Shown here piece by piece: positions 42,491-51,669 of a stretch of DNA of 55,910 bases. The stretch is from an uncultured Muribaculaceae bacterium (lineage in GTDB: Bacteria; Bacteroidota; Bacteroidia; Bacteroidales; Muribaculaceae), in contig CAJUKF010000012.1 in NCBI GenBank assembly GCA_910587355.1, positions 1 through 55,910 of the forward strand. The letters run 5' to 3'. Numbering within the stretch: position 1 is the first letter of the stretch; every line of letters begins with the position of its first letter. A model generated the notes under the pieces. That model worked only from the letters and a program-made list of their open reading frames with translations. It was not told the DNA's origin and made no database searches. Both the position numbers and the translations under genes were made by a program.

Positions 42491-43801
42491 TCAGAAAAGT
42501 TTTTCGCTTAATGCTTTCAGGGCCCGTACCTTGTCATCACGACGGACGAGCACCGATATGTTGTAATTCGAGCCGCCGTACGAAATCATTCGCACGGGAA
42601 TGCCCTCAAGCGCCTCGAGAACCTTACTTTCAAAGTTGCAGTGTTCCCACTCGAGGTCGCCCACGACGCAGATAATCACCATGTCGCGGTCTACCGTGAC
42701 TGTGCCGAAATGCTTGAGGTCGTCGACTATGGCGGCCAGATGAGAGTCGTCGTCAACTGTCACCGACACGCCTACTTCCGAAGTCGCTATCATGTCGATG
42801 CTTGTGCGGTGGTTCTCGAAGGTCTCGAATACCTTATGAAGGAAACCGTAGGCGAGCAGCATGCGGCCCGACTTGATTTTAATAGCCGTAATATTGTCTT
42901 TTGCGGCCACCGCCTTAAGCTTGCGGTCGGGCGTGCTGTTGCATATCAGCGTACCGGGAGCTTCGGGGTCGAGTGTGTTCAGCAGACGTATGGGTATATT
43001 GTGCAGCTTGGCAGGAAGCACACATGCCGGATGCAGGATTTTCGCGCCGAAGTAAGCCAGTTCGGCGGCTTCCTCGAAGTGAAGCGTGCTCACCGGTTTT
43101 GTACCTTCTACATACCGGGGGTCGTTGTTGTGCATTCCGTCTATGTCAGTCCAGATTTGTATCTCGTCGGCATCAAGTACCGCACCAAGAATCGAAGCGG
43201 TATAGTCGCTTCCGCCGCGCTTGAGGTTGTCGATTCCGCCGTGGTCGTTGCGGCATATATACCCCTGGGTTATGAAGAGTTCGGCATCGGGTTCGAGGTC
43301 TATCATCCTCCGCAGACGCACTTGTATGTGCTGCATGTCGGGCTCGCCGCTGTCAAGCGTACGCATGAAATCGAGGGCTGGCAGAAGCACCGATTTCACT
43401 CCCTGCTCTTCGAGATAGCACTGCATCAGCGATGTCGACATGAGTTCGCCCTGGGCAAGTATCTCTTTCTCGCCTGCCTCAGTGAGCGGTTCGGAGAAAT
43501 ACGAGCGCAGGAGGGCGAATACGCGTGTTATGGCAGCCGCCGCACGCGCTTTCGCCTGCATGGTCGTGAGCAACTGTTCTACGACCGTCATATATTTGGC
43601 GTAGAGGCCGTTGACAGTTTCCTGAGCACCGGGGATATTGCCCTTGTAGAGATATTCTGCTATCTCTACAAGGGTATTGGTTGTGCCAGACATGGCCGAG
43701 AGCACTATCACATTGCGGCGTTCTTTGGTTATAAGTTCAGCCACATGGCGCATGCGTTCGGGCGAGCCTACTGAGGTGCCGCCAAATTTGAGTACTTTCA
43801 T
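42491..43801 (-). CDS. lysC: Aspartate kinase
   Basis: The 436-residue protein catalyses phosphorylation of aspartate, the first step to lysine, threonine and methionine. It opens with KVLKFGGTSVGSPERM and has GGSDYTAS and WTDIDGMHNNDPR in the kinase domain. Two ACT domains at the C-terminus (about 295-435) usually bind the inhibitory amino acid. It is the monofunctional type, with no homoserine dehydrogenase. The start at 43801 is fixed by the FGGTS motif and by a 4-base ATGA overlap with the carbonic anhydrase stop. The lysC symbol is by type, not by species. Confidence 0.9.
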   Translation of the reverse strand: MKVLKFGGTSVGSPERMRHVAELITKERRNVIVLSAMSGTTNTLVEIAEYLYKGNIPGAQETVNGLYAKYMTVVEQLLTTMQAKARAAAAITRVFALLRSYFSEPLTEAGEKEILAQGELMSTSLMQCYLEEQGVKSVLLPALDFMRTLDSGEPDMQHIQVRLRRMIDLEPDAELFITQGYICRNDHGGIDNLKRGGSDYTASILGAVLDADEIQIWTDIDGMHNNDPRYVEGTKPVSTLHFEEAAELAYFGAKILHPACVLPAKLHNIPIRLLNTLDPEAPGTLICNSTPDRKLKAVAAKDNITAIKIKSGRMLLAYGFLHKVFETFENHRTSIDMIATSEVGVSVTVDDDSHLAAIVDDLKHFGTVTVDRDMVIICVVGDLEWEHCNFESKVLEALEGIPVRMISYGGSNYNISVLVRRDDKVRALKALSEKLF

Positions 43802-44331
43802 TCCTGTATGTTTTCGGGCTCTGTATACCACTTGCTGTAGAAAAGATAGTTGCGGGCTATCTTATGGTTCATCTCGCGGGCTTTTTCGGGCTCAAGCATC
43901 TTGATGAATTTTGCCGGTGCTCCGCCCCAGAGTTCGTTGGGACCGATTTTGGTGCGCGAAAGCACCACTGAACCGGCTGCCACGAGGGCGCCCTCGCCTA
44001 CTTCGGCGTCATCCATCACCACCGCACCCATGCCTATCAGAGCGAAATCGTGGATTTTTGCACCGTGAATCGTCACGTTGTGCCCTATCGACACGTCATT
44101 GCCTATCTCTATTGTCGATTTCTGATAGAGTGTGTGGAGCACTGAGCCATCCTGGATGTTCACCCGGTCACCTATGGTGATAGTGTTCACGTCGCCGCGC
44201 AGCACGGCGTTAAACCAAACGCTGCATTCGTCGCCCATGGTGACATCGCCCACAAGCGTGCAGTTCTCGGCAAGGAAGCAGTCTTTACCCGTTCTGGGTG
44301 TAAAACCGCGTACTGGTATGATAAGAGCCAT
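43798..44331 (-). CDS. Gamma-carbonic anhydrase family protein
   Basis: The 177-residue protein is a left-handed beta-helix of hexapeptide repeats (GDVTMGDECSVWFNAVLRGDVNTITIGDRVNIQDGSVLH). The histidines expected to bind metal lie in SIGHNVTIHGAKI. Members include true carbonic anhydrases and CoA-dependent relatives (PaaY/YrdA); activity is not certain. It is translationally coupled to aspartate kinase. Confidence 0.9.
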   Translation of the reverse strand: MALIIPVRGFTPRTGKDCFLAENCTLVGDVTMGDECSVWFNAVLRGDVNTITIGDRVNIQDGSVLHTLYQKSTIEIGNDVSIGHNVTIHGAKIHDFALIGMGAVVMDDAEVGEGALVAAGSVVLSRTKIGPNELWGGAPAKFIKMLEPEKAREMNHKIARNYLFYSKWYTEPENIQE

Positions 44332-44368
44332 TATTCTGTAAGTCTCTGATATTGGTTTATATTAATTT

Positions 44369-46162
44369 TCAAGAAAGAGGCAGGGTTGCTTCGCTCAACC
44401 AGCGGCGTTCTTCATCCGTGGCGAGCAGTGGCATCAGGCGTGAGGCCACTGTGGCGTGATAGCCGTTGACCCATTTTATTTCGGTCTCCGTCATGAGCGA
44501 GAGGTCGAAAAGCGAACGCTCGAAGGGACAGAGTGTCAGTGTCTCGAAACGCAGGAACTGTCCGTACTCCGTCGTCATGGCAGGCACACATTCCACAAGA
44601 TTCTCGCAGCGTATTCCGTGAACGCCTTCCACGTAGAGGCCGGGCTCGTTCGATGTCACGGTTCCGGCGAGTACAGGATGCCCCACATAGTTCATGCGTA
44701 TGCTGTGAGGACCCTCATGTACGCTGAGGAAGTGCCCTACTCCATGGCCCGTGCCGTGGAGATAATTGAGGCCGTGCTGCCACAGATACTGGTGCGCGAG
44801 CACGTCGAGCTGCGTGCCGCACGTGCCTTGCGGAAAGACGGCCTGCGCAAGCGCGATATGCCCTTTCATCACAAGGGTGAAGTCACGTTTTTCCTCGGCT
44901 GTCGGATTGCCGAGGGCTATGGTGCGCGTTATATCGGTGGTGCCGTCGAAATACTGCGCTCCCGAGTCTATCAGAAGCAGTCCTTCTGATTTTAGGGCCG
45001 AGCTCGATTCTGCCGATGCCTCATAGTGGACAATAGCCCCGTGAGGGCCGTAGCCGGCAATCGTGCCGAAGCTCTCGTCGGTGTAGTTCTCGCCCATGCT
45101 GCGGTAATGACGCAGTATTTCCGCTACGGCGAGTTCGTCGGTCGGTTCGCCTGCGCTTACCCTGCGCTTGATTTCCATGAGCGAGCGAACCATGGCCACT
45201 CCGTCGCGGAGCATCGCATTGCGTATGCCCTCGAGTTCCACCGCGTTCTTAACCGATTTAAAACGGTTGGCTGCCGATATGCCTCCGTCTGTGGCACGCC
45301 CGCCGAGAATATTCAGCAGCTCGTATGCCGTGTGCGAGGCATCCACAAGCACTTTCTCATCACTTGGAAGCGACGAAAGAAATGTCTTGACTTCGTTGTA
45401 GGGCAGAACATCCACGCCTTCGCCTGCAAGATAGGCACGGGTCTCGTCGCTCAGCTTCGCACTGTCGATAAAGAGTTTCGATGCTCCGGGAGCAAGATAG
45501 AGAAAAGATGTCGCGACGGGCGTATGCTTCACGTCGTTGCAGCGTATGTTGAGTGTCCATGCTATGCTGTCGAGCATGCATTCGAATACTGTCTCACAGC
45601 CTTTGCCGCGGGCATCCTCGAGTATGGATGCAATCTTGTCAGAAGCCTTACGGCCCGAAAAACGGAGTTCGTGCACGAATATTTTTCCCTCGGGAAGAGC
45701 CGGGCGCTCACTCCATATTTCATCAATCACATCGAGATTTGTCACGAGCTTTATATCCTTGGCTCCGAGAGCCGCCTTAAGCTCATTTACCTGAGCCTGG
45801 GTGAACAGAAGGCCGTCAATTCCGACTGTATCTCCTGAGTTAAGAACTTGGCAGAGATATTGTGCTATTGATAGTGTTTCCGGCAGTCCCGATTTCATAA
45901 GTTCTATGCCGGTGCCTTCGAGCTGCTGGGCTGCCTGTAGGAAATATCGCGAATCGGTCCACAGCGCTGCTCTATGGTCAGTCACTACCAGGTCTCCGGC
46001 CGAACCTGTAAACCCCGACAGCCAGCGGCGTACCTGCCAGTGGGGTGCCAGATATTCACCCTGATGCGGGTCGGCCTGCGGCACTATGGCTGCCTGAACT
46101 CCGTTTTTGCGTAGAAGGGCGCGGAATTGGTCAAGACGCGCCGTGAACACATTTTCATTCAT
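44369..46162 (-). CDS. Xaa-Pro aminopeptidase (M24B)
   Basis: The 597-residue protein removes N-terminal residues preceding proline. It has the three-domain form seen in eukaryotic XPNPEP1: two creatinase-like N-terminal domains (about 1-150 and 160-300) and the pita-bread catalytic domain (about 305-530). The metal ligands are D399, D410, H473 (GTGHGVGHFL), E506 (SNEPGLY) and E520. A C-terminal extension (LFDLSLMTETEIKWVNGYH) is typical of the group. No signal peptide is present, so it is cytoplasmic. Confidence 0.92.
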   Translation of the reverse strand: MNENVFTARLDQFRALLRKNGVQAAIVPQADPHQGEYLAPHWQVRRWLSGFTGSAGDLVVTDHRAALWTDSRYFLQAAQQLEGTGIELMKSGLPETLSIAQYLCQVLNSGDTVGIDGLLFTQAQVNELKAALGAKDIKLVTNLDVIDEIWSERPALPEGKIFVHELRFSGRKASDKIASILEDARGKGCETVFECMLDSIAWTLNIRCNDVKHTPVATSFLYLAPGASKLFIDSAKLSDETRAYLAGEGVDVLPYNEVKTFLSSLPSDEKVLVDASHTAYELLNILGGRATDGGISAANRFKSVKNAVELEGIRNAMLRDGVAMVRSLMEIKRRVSAGEPTDELAVAEILRHYRSMGENYTDESFGTIAGYGPHGAIVHYEASAESSSALKSEGLLLIDSGAQYFDGTTDITRTIALGNPTAEEKRDFTLVMKGHIALAQAVFPQGTCGTQLDVLAHQYLWQHGLNYLHGTGHGVGHFLSVHEGPHSIRMNYVGHPVLAGTVTSNEPGLYVEGVHGIRCENLVECVPAMTTEYGQFLRFETLTLCPFERSLFDLSLMTETEIKWVNGYHATVASRLMPLLATDEERRWLSEATLPLS

Positions 46163-46185
46163 ATCTCTTGCTTTCTTTTATATTG

Positions 46186-46557
46186 TCAGTAAGTCTTTAG
46201 CGGAGCATAAAACGCATCTGGTATATGCTCAATGGTATATTCTCCATCGGGTGTGCCGTTTATGGCGAAGAGGTCGAACTGCGGCTGAAAACGCATGTCG
46301 GTGTGCCGCATATAGGTCTCGGCGGCACGCGTCATATGGGAGATTTTCGCCTTCGTCACTGCTTCGAAAGGGTCTGTATCGCAGTCTGAGCGTGTTTTTA
46401 CCTCTGCAAAAACCACCACTCCGTCGCGACGTGCTATTATGTCGATTTCAAGATGCCCCATACGCCAGTTGCGCTCTACAATCTGCCAGCCTTCCGAAAT
46501 CAGTTTGTCCACGGCGAGCTGTTCGCCCCATTTACCCAGCGTGTTATGTCGTGCCAT
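46186..46557 (-). CDS. YraN/UPF0102 family nuclease-like protein
   Basis: The 123-residue protein has the UPF0102 signature GKWGEQLAVDKLISEGW (9-25) and the nuclease-type core HLEIDIIARRDGVVVFAEVKTRSD (PD-(D/E)xK-like). Function is unproven; links to Holliday junction or DNA processing are suggested for the family. Start and the trkH stop share one base (TAATG). Confidence 0.9.
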   Translation of the reverse strand: MARHNTLGKWGEQLAVDKLISEGWQIVERNWRMGHLEIDIIARRDGVVVFAEVKTRSDCDTDPFEAVTKAKISHMTRAAETYMRHTDMRFQPQFDLFAINGTPDGEYTIEHIPDAFYAPLKTY

Positions 46558-48041
46558 TATCTGTTCCAGAATGAAGGTGTCAGCACTACAAGTACGGTAA
46601 ATATTTCAAGACGCCCTACGAGCATCAGAAATGACAATACCCACTTCGCCAGGCCCGGCAACTCGCTGTACGAGCCCTCCGACCCCGTGATTCCGGCACC
46701 CAACCCCGTGTTCGACAGGCATGAAAATGTGGAGAAAAACGAATCAACGAGAGGCACGCCGCACGCAGTCAGCGTAAGGCCGCCGCCGATTATCAGCAGT
46801 ATGAAAATGCACAGAAAAGCGAAGACTTTCGATATTATTTCGGAACTGATTATGCTGCCGCTGATTTTCACCGAAGTAATAGACCTCGGATAAAGACAGC
46901 GATAAAGTTCGTTATGGCCCGTCTTGAAGAGGAGTATGATACGGTCGATTTTCATACCGCCCGCCGTAGAACCGGCACATCCGCCGAAGGCCATCATAAC
47001 AAAAGTGAGAACAAGCGTAATCGGGCCCCATAGTTCGAAATTGGCCACCGAATAGCCAGTCGAGGTAATGGTCGACACTATATGAAAGAGCGGGTCGAGC
47101 GTCACCGATTCCCAGTTGAAGGCCTGTCCGCGCAGGGTGATGACCAATGCGAAAATTCCGAGCATGACAAAAATGATTCCAACGAAGGTCTTGAAAACGT
47201 CATTTCGCAGCAGTGCCTTGACTTTTCCGTGCAGAAGCTTGTACAGCAGTCCGAAATTGACACCTCCGAGAAACATGAACACTATCATCACGCATTTTAT
47301 ATACACCGAGTCATGCCACAGGGTCATGCCGTCGCTGTGCGATGAATAGCCGCCGGTCGATATAGTGCCGAAAGCATGGCATATGCTGTCGAAAAACGAC
47401 ATCGGTCCCAGACAGAGCAGACCTATCAGCAACACCGTCAGACCAGTATACATAAGCCACAGTGTTTTGGCTGTCTGGTTGATTCTCGGCTGTATCTTGT
47501 CATGGGTGAGGCCCGTCATCTCAGCGTTGAACAGCTGAAGACCGCCCGAATAGTTGAGCATCGGGAGCAGTGCCAGCGTAAAGAGAATTATGCCCATGCC
47601 GCCAATCCACTGGGTCATGGCGCGCCACATGTGCATGCCGTGGCTCATATCATTCACCGATTCTATCACTGACGCCCCGGTCGTGGTAAAACCCGACATG
47701 GCCTCGAAAAACGCGTCGGTGAAAGAAAGCGGATGCGTACAGAAAAGGAAAGGTATGAGACCGAAAAGAGAGAATACCACCCATACAAGCGACGTGAGCA
47801 GATAACCGTCGCGCTTGCCGGCGTACATGCTCACAGGATGCGACTGCCATGCCAGCAGAAGACCCACAATCAGAGTCCCGGCCGAGGTCGCTCCGAAGGG
47901 CAGCCAGTCGCTTTCACCGTAAATCAGGCATGTGACGGTCGGAAAGACAAGAAACCCGGCCTCGATAATCAGGAGCCACCCCACTATGCGTATGATGAGG
48001 CGCAGATTGATGAGTGTACGCGGTATTTTCTTGAACATCAT
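46557..48041 (-). CDS. trkH: TrkH-type potassium uptake channel
   Basis: The 494-residue membrane protein has the four-repeat Trk/Ktr fold. The pore loops carry glycines that line the K+ filter: MSGFTTTGASV (about 115-125), FGTISTGGYS, STITSTGYS and LSNTGLGAG. It imports potassium with the TrkA regulator encoded directly upstream, whose stop overlaps this start by one base (TGATG). Confidence 0.94.
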   Translation of the reverse strand: MMFKKIPRTLINLRLIIRIVGWLLIIEAGFLVFPTVTCLIYGESDWLPFGATSAGTLIVGLLLAWQSHPVSMYAGKRDGYLLTSLVWVVFSLFGLIPFLFCTHPLSFTDAFFEAMSGFTTTGASVIESVNDMSHGMHMWRAMTQWIGGMGIILFTLALLPMLNYSGGLQLFNAEMTGLTHDKIQPRINQTAKTLWLMYTGLTVLLIGLLCLGPMSFFDSICHAFGTISTGGYSSHSDGMTLWHDSVYIKCVMIVFMFLGGVNFGLLYKLLHGKVKALLRNDVFKTFVGIIFVMLGIFALVITLRGQAFNWESVTLDPLFHIVSTITSTGYSVANFELWGPITLVLTFVMMAFGGCAGSTAGGMKIDRIILLFKTGHNELYRCLYPRSITSVKISGSIISSEIISKVFAFLCIFILLIIGGGLTLTACGVPLVDSFFSTFSCLSNTGLGAGITGSEGSYSELPGLAKWVLSFLMLVGRLEIFTVLVVLTPSFWNR

Positions 48042-49375
48042 CAGCTGAATAATTTTTCTACTTTATGAAGCGCTCCGGCGAGACAGAATACCAGCACGCG
48101 GTCACCGGGCCGGATGTGTGTGTTACCGTTAATCAGCAGCCCCTCGCCGTCACGGAAGAGACCGGCCAGAGTCAGTTCTTTCGGCAGTGAGAGGTCCTTC
48201 ACCGGCGCTTTGGTGATTTTCGACCCCTCCCGGGCCTCAAGTTCGGCGACTTCAGCATCGGCAAGCGCCAGACACTTCGAGGTCGACGAGTCGGCATCGA
48301 GCAGGAGCTGGAAAATCGAACTCGATGCAAGCAGTTTCTTGTTCACTACAGTACCGATATTAAGATTTTCGGCCTGTGAGATGAACTGTATGTTCTCTAC
48401 GTCGGCTACGGTTTTCTTTATGCCCATATCCTTGGCCGTGAGACAAGTGAAGATATTGGTCTCGCTGCTGTCGGTGAGGGCTACAAAAGCGTCCATCTCG
48501 GAGATGCCTATGTCTGCGAGCAGTTCGGGGTCCCGGCCGTCACCGTAGATGATTTCACAGTCGGGACACTTGAATGGCAGCTGACGGCACACCTCGGCAT
48601 CGTTGTCCACAATCTTGAATTTGAATTCATTGCCAGCGCTGCGCACCAGTCGTATGGCCATTTTGGAGGCGCCCATTATCAGCACACGTTTTATCTTGTG
48701 CTCCTGCTTGCCCGTGAGGGTTATGAGGTCGGGGATGCGTTCGCGTGTGGTGGTGATATAAAGGATGTCACCGGCTTCTATGCGGTCGTCGCCGCGGGGA
48801 ATAATCGTCTCGTGGTTGCGCTTGATTGCCGACACGTGAAGCTCGTGGTTCGAGTACGCGAGGTCACGGAGCATCATGCCTGCGAGCGGTGCGCCCTGAC
48901 GCAGTTTGATGCCCGCAAGAATGAGGTTGCCGTCATGGAGTTCGAACCAGTAGCGGGCCCACGTACGTTTGAGGGCCGTTATGATTTCCTGCGCGGCAAG
49001 ATATTCGGGGTAAATCACGCGGTCAATCCCCATCGAATTCACTACATCGGAGTTACGGGGGTCCATGAAGTCGTACGAGTCGATGCGGGCAACGGTTTTT
49101 TTAGCCCCCAGTGTCTTGGCTATGCTGCATGCGACTATGTTGCTTGCTTCGTAAGGCGTGACGGCTATAAACAAATCGGCGTTACCCACCGACGCGTCCC
49201 GCAGCGTGGAGAAAGACGTGGGATTCCCTGGGAAGGTCATCAGATTATAGTTGGCGTCAAGCACGGCAAGCCTGTCCGTGTTGTCGTCAATCAGCAGAAT
49301 ATCCTGCTCCTCAGCTGAGAGGAGTTTGGCAAGATGCGAGCCTACCTCGCCGGCTCCGGCAATCACGATTCTCAT
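48041..49375 (-). CDS. trkA: TrkA potassium uptake regulator
   Basis: The 444-residue cytoplasmic protein has two RCK units. Each has an NAD-binding Rossmann domain: MRIVIAGAGEVGSHLAKLL at the start, and IKRVLIMGASKMAIRLV at about 227-243. A TrkA-C domain follows each (about 140-220 and 360-444). It gates TrkH in response to nucleotides. Two bases separate it from dxs. Confidence 0.94.
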   Translation of the reverse strand: MRIVIAGAGEVGSHLAKLLSAEEQDILLIDDNTDRLAVLDANYNLMTFPGNPTSFSTLRDASVGNADLFIAVTPYEASNIVACSIAKTLGAKKTVARIDSYDFMDPRNSDVVNSMGIDRVIYPEYLAAQEIITALKRTWARYWFELHDGNLILAGIKLRQGAPLAGMMLRDLAYSNHELHVSAIKRNHETIIPRGDDRIEAGDILYITTTRERIPDLITLTGKQEHKIKRVLIMGASKMAIRLVRSAGNEFKFKIVDNDAEVCRQLPFKCPDCEIIYGDGRDPELLADIGISEMDAFVALTDSSETNIFTCLTAKDMGIKKTVADVENIQFISQAENLNIGTVVNKKLLASSSIFQLLLDADSSTSKCLALADAEVAELEAREGSKITKAPVKDLSLPKELTLAGLFRDGEGLLINGNTHIRPGDRVLVFCLAGALHKVEKLFS

Positions 49376-49377
49376 AA

Positions 49378-51306
49378 TCAGTCTTTTGATTGCGGTTTTA
49401 CAACTTCTTCTACGGCCCTGACGATGGCCTCGGTGTCAATTCCGGCCAGATGCTGCAGTTGGGCAGGCGTCCCCTGCGGTATAAACGTGTCGGGAACACC
49501 GATGCGGCGCAGAGGCACTTCGATTTTATTGTCGGCGAGCCATTCGGCTACGGCGCTTCCCAGGCCACCGTTTACCGTACCGTCCTCCACTGTGATGAGA
49601 GGCACGTTTTTGGATGCAGCCTCGCGGAGCAGCTCAGTGTCAAGCGGTTTGAGGAATACCATATCGTAATAGGCCACGCTGATGCCTTTGGCCTTGGCGG
49701 CCTCAACGGCTTTTGCGGCATCTGTGACACCTATCGACAGAATCACCGCGTCGCTGCCCTCTGTGAGTTTCTCGCCTTTTCCAATAGGGAGTGCGTGCAT
49801 CTCGTTGCGCCAGTCGGTACGTGTGCCGCGGCCTCGCGGGTAGCGTATCGCAAAAGGTCCGTGATTGCCCTCCTGTGCCGTATAGAGCAGATTGCGCAGC
49901 ATATGCTCGTCGCGCGGCGCGGCAACTGTCATATTGGGTATCGTGCGCAGATATGCAAGGTCGAATACTCCGTGATGCGTGGCGCCGTCCTCGCCCACAA
50001 GCCCCGCACGGTCGATGCAGAAGGTCACGGGCAGTTTGTTGAGCGCCACATCGTGGATTATATGGTCGTAGGCGCGCTGCAGGAAGCTCGAGTAAATCGC
50101 CACGAACGGACGCATGCCGTCTTTGGCAAGGCCACCGGCGAAAGTCACGGCATGGCCCTCCGATATGCCAACGTCGAACACGCGCTCGGGCATCACGGCC
50201 TGCATCGTGCCTACCGATGTACCCGAGAGCATGGCGGCCGAAATGGCCGTAATCGCTTTGTTTTTCTGTGCGAGTTCCACAAGCGTGTCGCCGAACACAT
50301 CCTGATACTTCGGAGGCTTCGTCGGGTCTGGTACTGCCTCGGCGCGCTTCCCGGTAGCCGGGTCAAAGCGGCCCGGAGCATGCCAGGATGCGGGGTCGGC
50401 CTCGGCAGGGGCGTATCCCTTGCCCTTGACGGTGCGCAGATGCAGTATCCGCGGACCCTCCATGTCGCGTATGTCGTTGAGCACGCGTATAACCGTGGCT
50501 ATGTCGTTGCCGTCGAAGGGCCCGAAATAACGTATGTTGAATCCCTCGAAAAGATTCTGACGTCCTCCGAGCAGCGATTTGAGGCTGTTGTTGAAGCGAA
50601 GCAGAGCGCCGCGGCTCCTGTCCGACACCAGATGCATGCGCCGCAGCAGGCGGTATGCCTTGTAGCGTATGTCATTATAGAGCCGCGAAGTGTTGATTTG
50701 TGTGAGATAGGAGTTAAGGGCGCCCACATTCTCGTCAATCGACATATCGTTGTCGTTGAGTATAATCAGCAGATTGTTGGGGGTGTTGGCTGCATTGTTT
50801 ATGCCCTCGAACGAGAGACCGCCGCTGATTGATGCGTCGCCTACCACCGCCACCACGTTTCGACGGGGACTCTCGCCGCGCAGACGCGATGCGACACTCA
50901 TGCCCAGACCGGCCGATATGGCATTTGAGGCATGGCCGGCCGCGAAAGTGTCGTATTCACTCTCCGACGGACTCGGGAAACCGCTCAGACCGCCGAACTT
51001 ACGCAGTGTCGAGAAAGTATCGCGACGCCCGGTGAGTATTTTATGTCCGTATGCCTGATGTCCCACATCCCACACGATGCGGTCATAGGGTGTATTGAAT
51101 ACATAGTGAAGCGCCACCGTCAGCTCCACACTGCCCATGCTCGAGGCAAAGTGGCCGGGATTCTGCGACAGCGACTGTATAAGAAACTCGCGTATTTCAC
51201 TGCATAGCTGCGGAAGTCTGTCGGGCGACAGCTTCCGCAGGTCAGCCGGACTGTCAATCTGTGGCAGCAGCGGCGCGCCTGAAATGCCAAGAGCTTTTTC
51301 GCTCAT
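49378..51306 (-). CDS. dxs: 1-Deoxy-D-xylulose-5-phosphate synthase
   Basis: The 642-residue enzyme condenses pyruvate and glyceraldehyde 3-phosphate to start the MEP isoprenoid pathway, with thiamine diphosphate. It shows VGHQAYGHKILTGR, the cofactor motif GDASISGG with LNDND, the transketolase pyrimidine domain (TFCIDRAGLVGEDGATHHG) and a C-terminal domain. Length is normal. The start overlaps the stop of the small gene at 51303 by four bases. Confidence 0.95.
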   Translation of the reverse strand: MSEKALGISGAPLLPQIDSPADLRKLSPDRLPQLCSEIREFLIQSLSQNPGHFASSMGSVELTVALHYVFNTPYDRIVWDVGHQAYGHKILTGRRDTFSTLRKFGGLSGFPSPSESEYDTFAAGHASNAISAGLGMSVASRLRGESPRRNVVAVVGDASISGGLSFEGINNAANTPNNLLIILNDNDMSIDENVGALNSYLTQINTSRLYNDIRYKAYRLLRRMHLVSDRSRGALLRFNNSLKSLLGGRQNLFEGFNIRYFGPFDGNDIATVIRVLNDIRDMEGPRILHLRTVKGKGYAPAEADPASWHAPGRFDPATGKRAEAVPDPTKPPKYQDVFGDTLVELAQKNKAITAISAAMLSGTSVGTMQAVMPERVFDVGISEGHAVTFAGGLAKDGMRPFVAIYSSFLQRAYDHIIHDVALNKLPVTFCIDRAGLVGEDGATHHGVFDLAYLRTIPNMTVAAPRDEHMLRNLLYTAQEGNHGPFAIRYPRGRGTRTDWRNEMHALPIGKGEKLTEGSDAVILSIGVTDAAKAVEAAKAKGISVAYYDMVFLKPLDTELLREAASKNVPLITVEDGTVNGGLGSAVAEWLADNKIEVPLRRIGVPDTFIPQGTPAQLQHLAGIDTEAIVRAVEEVVKPQSKD

Positions 51307-51470
51307 TTTCTGATATATTTTTTATACATCGGCACAAATATGATAATCGCGGACGCCACTATTACAAAAACCGTATACAGAGACATCCTCGTATGCGCCA
51401 CTATATAGCACACGAGCCCGAGCCACAGCAGGCCCAATATGACGAACCGCACTATAACCGATGTATTCAT
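51303..51470 (-). CDS. 55-residue membrane protein before dxs
   Basis: From ATG 51470 the protein has two predicted helices (VIVRFVILGLLWLGLVCYIVAH and LYTVFVIVASAIIIFVPMY) and a basic end (KKYIRK). The ATGA overlap with dxs and a consensus promoter 22 bases upstream make it a likely real gene and the first in this long operon. No family recognised. Confidence 0.68.
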   Translation of the reverse strand: MNTSVIVRFVILGLLWLGLVCYIVAHTRMSLYTVFVIVASAIIIFVPMYKKYIRK

Positions 51471-51491
51471 TATTCTTGGGGTTAATCTCTG

Positions 51492-51537
51492 CAAATTTAG
51501 CAATTTTTTGGCAGTTGAGCAAAATTTAGTAATTTTG
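51492..51537. promoter_or_regulatory. Overlapping divergent promoters
   Basis: Leftward: TTTG at 51520-51523 (minus), a 20-base spacer and TAAATTTG at 51492-51499. Rightward: TTTG at 51507-51510, a 19-base spacer and TAATTTTG at 51530-51537. The two promoters interlock within 46 bases, so polymerase can occupy only one at a time. They serve the dxs run and the phosphatase gene (leader of about 130 bases). Confidence 0.72.
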
Positions 51538-51669
51538 CGATAACACATTAGCGAACGAAAGTTTCTGAATACACGTTCTTATTTTGTGACCGGTCCGGAA
51601 ATACATCCGCGTTCTCAGCTATAACATTCCACAAGGGCTTTCGTTCCGTGTTTTAACATTTCCCTCACG

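Noticed and set aside
42641..43774. 377-codon plus-strand open frame
   Set aside because: Antisense of aspartate kinase; no recognisable motif and no promoter.
49390..50832. 480-codon plus-strand open frame
   Set aside because: Antisense shadow of dxs, which has all its cofactor motifs on the other strand.
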